Of a stretch of 64,000 bases of DNA, positions 1-9,351 are shown piece after piece. The DNA is taken from NCBI RefSeq assembly GCF_937616625.2, contig NC_065576.1, positions 5,830,501 to 5,894,500 on the forward strand, given 5' to 3'. The position numbers and the translations under genes were made by a program. The stretch comes from Mercurialis annua. Lineage: Eukaryota > Streptophyta > Magnoliopsida > Malpighiales > Euphorbiaceae. Every line of letters begins with the position of its first letter. Positions within the stretch are counted from its first letter, which is position 1. The notes beneath the pieces are model-generated. The model was not told where the DNA came from and made no database searches. It saw only the letters and a program-made list of their open reading frames with translations.

Positions 1-1973
1 CATTCAAAATACATGTACGCTACATGTATATTCCGTTACCAGTCAGCCTAGACTTCGCAGTCATAAGGCTCGGTTCTCGGAATTTATCTTCTGAAATTAC
101 TGTCTCAACACAGTTTTCAAATTCATTTTGTATACATATATGGAACTTATGTTGATAATTCCAAGCTAACTAAAGTTTACACTTATTATCGTGATCACTT
201 GCGCTTTTGGCTCACTGCCAAAATTCACGCAAGTTTCACAACATCACCTTCATCTTCAAGCATCATATTCCTCTCCGTTCGGCGATCGCAACGGTTAAAA
301 CTTAGATAACCGTCCTGGGATTATCCTATCCCAATATCAAACCGATCTAACGGTTCGATCACTAGTTACCGAGGTTTTACTATACTTTGTTAGTTTCTAG
401 ATAACATCTGAAACTTACTCCTTGAGTTCTTTATTCTCATCTCTTTCTCACTTTGATAACATTTCCATTTATGTTAATCCAAGGTTTATTATACTGTTTA
501 AGTATATTGTTTATTCATTAAATAATTAATAATTATTTATCAATGAATACTTCATTTGACACGACTTTACAAAGTCTGTCTGTCGTTAACATAATCAACG
601 ACTCTCTTTATTCAGATCAGAACTAGTAGTGTAACTACTTGGTTCTGAGTATTATTTTCCTTTTCATCATCTTTCTTTTAATTAATTATTTTGTTGTTGC
701 TTATTGGTTAAGTGCTGAGGTTTACTCCTCTCAGACTTATGAGTTTTGGTTTATCTAACCACTCGTTTGGATTCAAGAGATATGTCCATTACTGACGTCT
801 GCTCTGTCTGTAAGACCAATCTCAAATCCATTTTAATTAAACACATGCGTATGACTTTGTTCACCGACAGTTACTTGAAGTCAAACTAACCGAGTTGTGT
901 TTAATTATATCCTACTCTTTCTTATCTTAATCGCAATTATCTTCTATTATCTAGTCTTGAACTTTTATTTATCATAAAAGTCCATCACTAGACTTACATC
1001 TCAGTCTAACTCAGAGTAAGAATGTAAATTCTCACTTCCTACTCTTCTCAATCTTTAGTATTTCTGATGTTTCGGAATGAAACATTAGAATCCAGATCTT
1101 TATTGTTTATTATGAACAATAAAAATCACAACATCTTATTTTCGCTATCTTGTATCCTATCTTGACATTATTACAGAGTTTTCGTTTGAGTATGCTTACA
1201 TTTTAAAACAAATACAGTTTGTTTTGTAAACAAATTGTTTCTCAACAATTTATTTTCACAAAATTTTATTTTATGAACAAATGGTTTCTCAAACCAATCG
1301 TTTCAAACATATGTGCATATACACATATTCACCCACATATATAAATATATGTGTGTACCAGCTGGATTTTTTTTCTTTAACTTTATCTCTTCAAAACTGT
1401 GAATCTAACAATTCACATTTTAAAACTTTTGTACAATTGTGGCTCAGGGTGATGACATCTCTCATCCCCAAAGAGTTGCTATACAATCCTCTTTCTCTTT
1501 GATATACAATATACATGATGCATGTCCTAACAAAATCATTTTATATAGGTATATGGAATTCAAGTATTCCTTTTTCTATAGTAATTGTTGCAATATGTAT
1601 TCATGATGCATCTGAGCACAATAATACATTCTTTTAAAACAAAACTGCAATACTCACTTGTAAGCTTCTTTCAAACTATTTCTTTGTAACATTTCAAGTT
1701 TCTTAATCCTAATAATTTATTCTCACCTTAGGATTATTATTGCTTCATATCATTTGGTTGTTTATCAATAGTTATTGATTTCTATTTTAAGGATGCACGT
1801 TCCTAACATCCCTAACTTATCAATTCTCATTTATCATTTACTTTTAATGTTTACTTATATGTGTATTTCTTTTTTTTTTTAAGGATATAATTTATATCTG
1901 TAGTTTATGTTTTCCAATTCTAACGTGATATTGAAAACACATAAACATACTAACTTAAACATTAAACACATAA
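1..1973 (-). other. 3' part of a gag-only Ty3 retroelement, no pol
   Basis: Reading on the minus strand, this is the stretch downstream of the gag ORF at 1974-2822. No long ORF and no protease, reverse transcriptase, RNase H or integrase motif is visible, although pol would be expected here in an autonomous element. It is AT-rich and non-coding as far as I can see. The 3' LTR, if present, lies beyond the left edge. The simplest reading is the internal non-coding part of a non-autonomous element (TR-GAG/LARD type). Confidence 0.45.
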
Positions 1974-2822
1974 CTAAACATTACCTGACGATGATCGCGA
2001 AGACGGAAACGCCTCACGAATCATCGGGCCTTTACCTCGCCCTCCGCGGAATTTCAGTTTTCCCTTATCCTTTCCCCCTCGCGGAACAAAGTAGGGGTTG
2101 TAGTGCCTCGCGGGTCCAGAGTTTCCTACCCTAGGAAATGTAGCAGTAGGTTCTTCAAGTTTGGTGTAATAGTACGGCTGGAGGGGTATGTCATTCCTCC
2201 TCAACTTACTTTCTATCTGCTTCGCACGCCCAGCCAGATATGCTACAGAATCAGACTTTACCGCCATGAGTTCCTCGAACTCAGGCCCTAAACCTTTGAC
2301 GTACCTACTCGCAACTTCCTCACCATCACGAACTAACTCAGGTACTTCTTCACATAAACGCATAAACTCAACAGTATATGCCTCCACATTCAAATCTTCC
2401 CTAGTATACTTATCCATATAATTCCTCAGCCTATCCAAACTTTGGTTCTCTTGCACCTCCCACTCGCTTACGTATTCCCACGACTGATTTGGCGAGTGTC
2501 TTATTTGCTGTTGAACCTTCCTTAGATGGTCCACCTCAGCTAAGAACTCTTTTACCTTAAATCCTAGATAAGCTGATGTAGCAGTCGATTCAGACACAGA
2601 GCTATGGCTATTTCCAGTACTGTTTATGTCTTCATTCAACATTCTCTCTAATTCCTCTACTCCAATAGCATCCTCCCATATGTCCATGTCACATGCTGAT
2701 GTTGAGTCAACAGCCTCTATGGGAACAGATGTATCAGGTATAACAGGCAAACCTGGTACACTATGTGGATCAGACCCCACATGCGTATGAGCTCTACTTG
2801 GCCCAGACATACTGAAACACAT
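1974..2822 (-). CDS. Gag-like protein of a non-autonomous Ty3 retrotransposon
   Basis: A 282-residue ORF. Residues about 130-215 resemble a retrotransposon Gag core: a helical segment with YTREDLNVEAYTVEFMRLCEE, followed by ELVRDGEEVASRYVKGLGPE and a KQIESKLRR stretch. The C-terminus is Gly/Arg/Lys-rich (RGGKDKGKLKFRGGRGKG), suited to nucleic-acid binding, but there is no CCHC zinc knuckle. The ATG at 2822 is the first in frame; a second ATG lies four codons on. A tRNA-iMet primer site and an LTR lie upstream (3343-5446), so this is the gag position of a minus-strand element. Nothing resembling pol follows. Family assignment is by pattern only; Gag would form the particle that packages the element RNA. 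Confidence 0.6.
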   Translation of the reverse strand: MCFSMSGPSRAHTHVGSDPHSVPGLPVIPDTSVPIEAVDSTSACDMDIWEDAIGVEELERMLNEDINSTGNSHSSVSESTATSAYLGFKVKEFLAEVDHLRKVQQQIRHSPNQSWEYVSEWEVQENQSLDRLRNYMDKYTREDLNVEAYTVEFMRLCEEVPELVRDGEEVASRYVKGLGPEFEELMAVKSDSVAYLAGRAKQIESKLRRNDIPLQPYYYTKLEEPTATFPRVGNSGPARHYNPYFVPRGGKDKGKLKFRGGRGKGPMIREAFPSSRSSSGNV

Positions 2823-3342
2823 GAATTTTCAGCATAAGTACCGTATGTAATAGTTATAGAAAAATCACATTTTCATATAACAGGTATCAACTATTAAACC
2901 TATATAAGCAAAACATATAACAATCACACACAATTCAGAGAAAATCTAACTATTTTCTCGAACAAAAATTCAGAAGAAATCTTCGCTTTGTCCTGTGTTC
3001 TAACAGAACCATTCTCCTCGAATATTGGTCATCTGTTCTGACCATTTCGCTCCATGATTGTAACGTGTTTCCAACTTTAGGAACATCTCACATGTTCCAT
3101 CAGTTGTAACGTATCTCTAACACAAGAACAACTCATGTGTTCCTGATCAAAACATCAATACACATTACATACATGTATAGTTGCTATCTATAGCTGAATG
3201 TATTCAATAACTGACAACTGATCAAGACATGACTCGAATCCTATGTTGCTGCAATAGTTCACTAGGAACTCTTATGACTTCTAGTACCTCTACTTAACAA
3301 ATATCAGCAACAATACTTCAGACATTCAAGTCCTAAAACATT

Positions 3343-3354
3343 GCTCTGATACCA
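3343..3354 (-). other. Primer binding site, initiator-Met tRNA type
   Basis: On the minus strand the sequence reads TGGTATCAGAGC, the canonical 12-nt complement of the 3' end of plant initiator tRNA-Met. It lies 4 nt from the LTR end at 3359. It fixes the orientation of the element and marks 3359-5446 as its 5' LTR. Confidence 0.85.
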
Positions 3355-3358
3355 CCTT

Positions 3359-5446
3359 TGTCACGACCCGATTTCCGCCTCGAAACTCGAGCCGAGACCG
3401 GCGCTAGGGAATGAGAATGGTTTTTCCGAAACCCGTAGCAAGCCTAAAACCTCTATAAATTTTTCGCCTCCTAAATATAACTATATATAAATCTCGCGTA
3501 CGACCCGTTTTCAGAAAATACCGTTAAAACATTTTTCCGTTTAACGTGGAAAACACATTCTGAAAATATTCATATAGGCGATATAGCACTTTCAGAAATG
3601 CTGGTTGAATAACCCCAGTTATTCTGACCCACGCGCATTTCTGAAAACCGGTGGGGTGGTACAGGGACTTGGCTCACGTGCCTTGCCTCGCAGGCAGCCC
3701 TGTCTCAAACCGCGCACCCGAACAATATGTTTAATAAAATATACCGAACACTTTTCTTTTCAAAGCGTTGTATCAAACATATTTAAAAACATGCACAGCA
3801 GGCACACAAACGTAAGGCCAGCTAAAACTACACACAGTGTCTTTGCAGACCAAAGACACGAAGCTTGGCCCACCCGTAGGGGACACCATAAAACACCATA
3901 TGCCTATTGAGTAGCCACTTATTAGAGCGAGACAAAGTCAGGTTCCTATCAGAGTATATAGACAGAGGAACCATGACATGGCTACAGGCATATCAAACCT
4001 ATATACACTATTGCAGCATCTCAGAGTTTAAAGTGTTATTTACATAACAACAGAATAAGCTTCCCTGATGGAAAAGGGTGGAAGCTCGACCAGACCCGAT
4101 AGCTAGGTACCTGAAAATGATAAACATCAACGGGGTCAGAAATATAAATATTTCTGAGTGAGTAGATAGGTTTACAATTAAATACCAAAATCGCGTATAT
4201 ACAAAATATCGGTATATAAAAATATTACCAGTCCTCGATCCAAATGAAACCCTAATCCTGATTACGTTATAGTGCTATCATATATATAATGCGTATGCAC
4301 AACTCTTGTTTAATACAGGAAGTGCTGTATACATATGTATCACAGCCATCTTGACTCTGTATAGGGTTGCTGGGCCGGAACTTAAATCACTGCCACCTCA
4401 GGACTACCCATTAGGTTTAAGCCGCTTTATAAGCATCTGGCTTAAAACCTAATCTCAATATGTATGCTTATAATATTTACCTCTCATCTAGTTCATTAAC
4501 ACCGGTGATCACACAGTCCTATTGTTGCCCAATAGATAGCTCGTTTCAGTGGATCTTCCTTGGCTAAGTTTCATACTTAGTGCGATTTATGGATTTAAAA
4601 ACAATTGAATACTAATATTCAAAAGTAAACAAATGAACTCACAAACACCGCTAAGTCTGGAACTTAATCCTGTGGTTGTGGTCAGACTGCTGGCTAGCTG
4701 GTCGGACTAAACACACAAAGCAAACAGGATAAAACACATCAATATATGTTTCCTATAAAACTTCTAGGTCCTTAAACCCAGATCTAGGTCAAACATATAA
4801 TCATATAAACACGTAGCACTTATGGTCTGTTTTCTTTTAAAACCATATTATAGATTCTCATTTTGAGAAAACGTTCTAACTTCTCTCTGGAAGTTATTTT
4901 AGGTATCACAATACCTAAAGAAAACCATTTATAGTATAGACCTAATTGTCAAAACAATTCCCGGTCATATACTAAGTATTTAGCAAAACTGATTGCTAAA
5001 TCTTTTAAACCGTTTAAACGTTGACTTTAACTCTTTTAAAGTCTGTTATAAACATTTTACTTTATTTTTAAAATCTCCTTTTAAAAGTCTTTAGGTTTAG
5101 TTTTGGAACTCATTTCACTTTCTTCCAAAAGAAGTTATTGTTTTAAAACATTTTCGGATCAACGAAACTATATCAAGTTCTTAGGGCAGAGAGCCCCAAA
5201 AAGTCCTCCTCCCCCTTGGCATCAGACCTGCTGTGCATGGCACAGCGGGTCGCTGCACGACCGTGCAGCTTCAACCGCACGTTCGTGCAGCAATAATGCT
5301 GCACGCTCGTGCAGCATTGCTGCACGTTCGTGCAGCTACCGAGCTGCACGTTCGTGCAGCATTGCTGCACGTTCGTGCAGCTACCGAGCTGCACGTTCGT
5401 GCAGCCGTGTTTCCAGCCCCGGAAACACGATTTCCGGGTTATTACA
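3359..5446 (-). mobile_element. 5' LTR of the gag-only Ty3 (Tekay/chromovirus-like) element
   Basis: About 2.09 kb, beginning TGTCACGACC and ending GGTTATTACA on the plus strand, so TGTAATAACC...GGTCGTGACA on its own strand, with TG...CA termini. The GGTCGTGACA end followed by a tRNA-iMet primer site is typical of Tekay/Del-type plant chromoviruses. The partner LTR is outside the window, so the outer border at 5446 is inferred from terminus similarity only. The U3 start (5252-5405) carries an array of 18-bp palindromes, described separately. Confidence 0.6.
5252..5405. repeat. Array of seven 18-bp palindromes in LTR U3
   Basis: GCTGCACGTTCGTGCAGC or a close variant starts at 5252 (ACC centre), 5275 (left end altered), 5298 (GCTC centre), 5319, 5343, 5364 and 5388. 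The last four are identical and step by 24, 21 and 24 bp, with spacers ATT or TACCGA alternating, so the mature unit is a 45-bp dimer. Each unit has 8-bp complementary arms around two central bases. The array is far more GC-rich than its surroundings and lies about 40-195 bp inside the LTR 5' end. Confidence 0.9.
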
Positions 5447-6751
5447 ATGGCAGACCAGTGTGCGAGCTAATTGGGAGGATACAGTAGCAAAATTGAAGAT
5501 TGGAAGAAAAATGAAGAATTGGCCAAGTCAGGAGGTGTGCGTTCGCACACCTCCCAACCCGTTCGCACACTTACCCGCTCGCACACTCAGTGCTGAAGTG
5601 GTGTGCGAGCAAAACAGAAGTTACAGTAGCAAATCAAGAAAAATGGAGTTTTGACCAAGTAAAGGAGTGTGCGATCGCACACTCCTATACCCGACCTCAC
5701 ACCTGCCTCGAATGCACGACTCAACTGACAAAAATATCCCCGAATGAGTTCTAAAAGCCGTGAAACACGAGGGTACTTCGGGGTTTTCACCGACTTCGAC
5801 CTAATATCGAATTTTAGAGTGGGGAGCCGTATAAATACTAGTTTGTAACATTGAACAAGGGTTCGCTTAATTTTTATTAGACATAAACCCTAGATTAGAG
5901 TTTTCTTATCGGTCGATTATCGAATTTATCGGTTCTCCCTTATTTTGTTATCGATTATCATTAGTTTACTTTCGAACAAGGTACGATTATTATCAATTTC
6001 ATATTCAGTATTTTATTTAATCTCGCATGAATTCTTTAATGATTGTTCTTAGTATTTTCATTATTATGTGTAGCTAAACCCTTCGTTGGGGATTATTAAT
6101 CAAATTATGTCTGTTTAGTTAAATCGGAATTATGGGTTTTTGTTCTTGATATGTTCTTAATTATTGTACTTAATGCCTAGTCTGAATTGATCACTTAGTC
6201 TTTGCCAATTGTTTTGATTTTAGCTCGAGAGAGTAAAATTGGAATAGAACAATATAATTAAGAACGTAGGAGTTAATTGTGCGAGAGTGAATTAACGAAT
6301 ACGTGTTCTTAGGATTTATATCATAATCATTCAATTAATCGGTAATTAGGTTAATCACTGTGCGAGAGTGAGTAATTAACCTGTTATTCATTAGTTTTAT
6401 GCTTTTGCCTGCAATTGCTCGAGAGAGAGTTTTAGGTGCTTCCGATTAGTGCGAACCATATCAGAACAATACAATCCATAACCCAAATTAAATAAACAGC
6501 ATAACAAATATTAATAATCCCTGCTTTTCTCATTATTGTTAAACACCAATTTAATTACAGCTTTAGATTACTTCAAATTACAATTGATAAATTCTGTCTT
6601 TTAATTTCACAACAAACATAATTGTCTTTTCGGCTATTCAAATCGAGTTTTTCAACTGGTTGTCTTTAGAGCTTTCCTTGTGGGTACGATATCCGGACTT
6701 CACAGTCTGTATTACTTGTCGATTACGTACGCTTGCGTATTTTTACCAACA
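5447..6751 (+). mobile_element. Athila/Tat-like LTR (3' portion), old, interrupted
   Basis: Plus-strand LTR remnant. A TATA box (GTATAAATACTAG) lies at about 5829-5841, followed by a long U5 with GCTCGAGAGAG and GTGCGAGAGTGA motifs, which also mark the intact Athila-type LTR at 13512-14967 (there on the minus strand). It ends ...TTTTTACCAACA at 6751. No tRNA-Asp primer site follows, so this is a 3' LTR or a solo LTR. Its 5' end is cut off by the minus-strand element ending at 5446, and its 3' end abuts a truncated TRIM LTR, so it seems to have inserted into the TRIM and then been interrupted itself. Confidence 0.6.
5531..5685. repeat. Pair of long palindromes built on GTGTGCG, with half-sites
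   Basis: A 24-bp palindrome at 5531-5554 (arms GGAGGTGTGCG, centre TT) and a perfect 22-bp palindrome at 5664-5685 (arms GGAGTGTGCGA) lie 133 bp apart, about 145-300 bp upstream of the LTR TATA box. Half-sites such as GTTCGCACAC (5561-5570), GCTCGCACAC (about 5577) and GTGTGCGAGC (5458 and 5602 areas) lie around them. The surrounding sequence is an imperfect direct duplication of about 140 bp (shared TACAGTAGCAAA). Confidence 0.85.
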
Positions 6752-7336
6752 TTTTACATAGGTGGGAATGTGACAACCCAACATGCTTATGAGAGTGTTT
6801 AGGTTAAACCATGACCTAATAACTAGAACTAGTTAATAGGTGGTTAAACCTTCACACTTATAAACTCATTTATATTTGTTCTCCTAAGCAATATGGGATT
6901 ATCTTTAACACTCCCCTTCAAGTGCAACCGGGACTGGACATCCAGTTGTCACTTGAAATTGACTCCCCCTGAAACTGAATTTTTTTTGATTTAACAAGCA
7001 GCGGCAACACCGGACCGGGCCGCTGGGAATGAACATCCAAACGGACAACCGGCAAATTAAGAATTCGGGCCAGACCCACTGAAATTTTTGATTTAATACG
7101 CAGCGGCAATACCGGACCGGGCCGCTTGGACTTGACATCCAGACGAACAACCGGCAAATTAAGAACCCAAGCCAGACACGCTCTGATATCATATTAGAAA
7201 TATTGGTGGAAGTAATTGATTTTATATAGGTGAGAATGTGATAACCCCACATGTTTATGAGAGTGTTGAGGTTCAACCATGACCTAATAACTAGAACTAA
7301 TTAATAGATGGTTGAACCTTCACATTTATAAACTTC
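6752..7336 (-). mobile_element. TRIM retroelement, both LTRs truncated
   Basis: Miniature LTR element on the minus strand. Its 3' LTR is 6752-6910 (starts TGTTAAAGAT on the minus strand), preceded by a purine tract CTTGAAGGGGAG (6911-6922). The internal part is only about 280 bp. The 5' LTR is 7192-7336, followed directly by TGATATCAGAGC (7180-7191), a one-mismatch initiator-Met primer site. The solo copy at 26460-26649 shows that the full LTR is 190 bp; here the 3' LTR loses its end to the Athila-like LTR, and the 5' LTR loses about 45 bp where a LINE tail begins. The internal region holds a roughly 100-bp tandem duplication (about 6985-7180) with CAGCGGCAA and CCGGACCGGGCCGCT. No coding capacity. 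Confidence 0.75.
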
Positions 7337-7426
7337 CTTGCCACTTTTTATGAGAAAACTTTTTGTAGAGAGGTTTTTGCCACTTCTAGTGGCCTTTTAT
7401 AATAGTAATCGTTCATAAAAAAAAAA
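7337..7426 (+). mobile_element. LINE 3'-end fragment with poly(A)
   Basis: About 90 bp with GTTTTTGCCACTTCTAGTGG and GTTCAT followed by ten A. It matches the 3' end of the LINE at 9170-11370 (there TTTTGCCACTCCTCGTGGC ... ATTCATC plus A-run on the minus strand). It is a severely 5'-truncated LINE insertion at the broken TRIM 5' LTR; I do not see a clean target duplication. Confidence 0.5.
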
Positions 7427-9151
7427 TATCAAAATCCATTTCAATCACAAAAATAATAAAATTAAGCTAGAATTTCTTTTAAGCATGGAAAACGTGATTT
7501 TATCATTTTGATTGAACTGAATTCATTTTCTTTAACTGTTTTTTGATTTGGATGCTTAAAGTTATTAGAAGGAAAAGAATATCTTATATACCTCACTTAA
7601 TTTTATGGTATTAGATTCTGAAATATAATACTTTTACTATGTTGTTAAGCTATTCTCATTCTTGATTATTCCGATCTTGATTTTAATTTATCTCATTCTT
7701 GATTTTGATATGATCTTAAGTTTAGTTGATCTCATTCTTGATTCTTGATTCTGATTTTAATTTATCTTACGAGCTTCTTCGAAATGTATTTGACACTCTT
7801 TTGTAGTATTGTAGAGTTGTCAAACGATTAAATCATAGATGAGCAATTTATTTCAACACGTATTAAAAACTTAACTTAAGAATTAAAACTGTAATTACTT
7901 TAACAAGTTGAAGTAACATACAAAGATTATTTGGAATTACTATAATATATTTTGACCTCATTTAAACATTAATTTTAACTTTAAAGTTAATTTCAATTCA
8001 ATTTTATTTGTGCATGCAAACAAGAATGTTATATTCATTCATTACCTAATTAATTACTTGTTCCTATACTTAAATCGAAACATATAAAAAAAAATCAATA
8101 AATCCACTAAAAGATCGAAGAAATCAGTAATACATAATTAGAGAAGGCATAAAATTATTTTAAATAACAGGCATCGAAAAAAGTGTTTTGGAAATTAAAT
8201 TTATAACATAATTAGAAGATCGTCTAATAAATAAAAATGAATATTATAAAGCTACTCTAATATAATATAAAACTGATAAATCTTTTACAAAAAGACAGAC
8301 AAATATTTTATAGAGAAAAAACAAACAAAAAATTTCATAAAAAGGGACATACAACAAAATAAAATATTACAAAAAGTATTATAACTCTTAAGCAATTTCA
8401 TATTTATTGTTGAAAGGTTGTGATCTATATTTAATTTTTATTTTCTATAATTTGAATTTAACATGTGTTTTATTAGTGAATTTTAACTAACGAAATCAAC
8501 AACATAAAAGAAATTTGACTATTTATTATATTTTATAAAATTAAACAACACTTAAAAGGTAACATTAACAATAATAAAAATAAATCACCGATAGCCGTTG
8601 ATAAAAAAAACATTAAAAAAAGACAAATTAAACAGTTAGAGTTTTTTATTTTGAAGAAAAAGGGTGAGGGACCTATGAAAATAATTTATTTTTGTGTCAC
8701 AAGGGAAAAATATTATATATTCGAAAATATAATGTATTTATCTAATAGATTTTGAATAAAATAATATGGTCCAATATATATTTTATGTGTTTGGCCGTTA
8801 TATTCAAATTAAAAATACGAAAATAAAGGTTCTAATCAATAGAATCCTACTCCATATATAATATATTTTAAACTTTAAAATTATTTTTATTATAACCTAA
8901 TTCATAATAAAATAACAATCATAAAAGGTATGTTAAATAGTTTATCTAATTTTATAAAAAAATGTAAGTTGTTTCTAAAATATTTATGTTACTACAAAAA
9001 AATATGTATGTATATTTTTTGATGGACTAAGTATTATAAATTAGGTTAAGATATTGAATTATATATATTTTTATTAATTATTTTTATTTTGTATTTGATT
9101 GTTCCAATATAAATAATTAAAATTATAAAATGAACCAATCAAATAAAAAAC
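7427..9151. other. AT-rich intergenic stretch, no gene seen
   Basis: Strongly AT-rich sequence with many poly(A), poly(T) and TA-rich runs. No ORF with recognisable similarity, RNA gene or clear repeat border is visible. It is probably decayed repeat DNA. Confidence 0.6.
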
Positions 9152-9351
9152 ATATTTATCTACTTTATTTTTTTTGATGAATAGTATGTATATTAAAAGC
9201 CACGAGGAGTGGCAAAAGACCTTAACTCATGAGCTTTCGCACAAGAAGTGGCACACTCAAGGTGGCACACTAGAGGCTACGACTCAGAGAAAGGACAAAG
9301 AGAACAAAGTCATCTGTCCGAAAACAGAATACAGAAAGGATTTCTAAAAAA

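Noticed and set aside
5252..5405. CRISPR-like regular repeat-spacer look
   Set aside because: The organism is a eukaryote, spacers are 3-6 nt and repeat themselves, and the units sit in an LTR.
5103..5654. 183-codon ORF with CSNNAARSCS-like repeats
   Set aside because: It is only the reading of the palindrome array and its LTR context; several frames on both strands stay open there because the array lacks stop codons.
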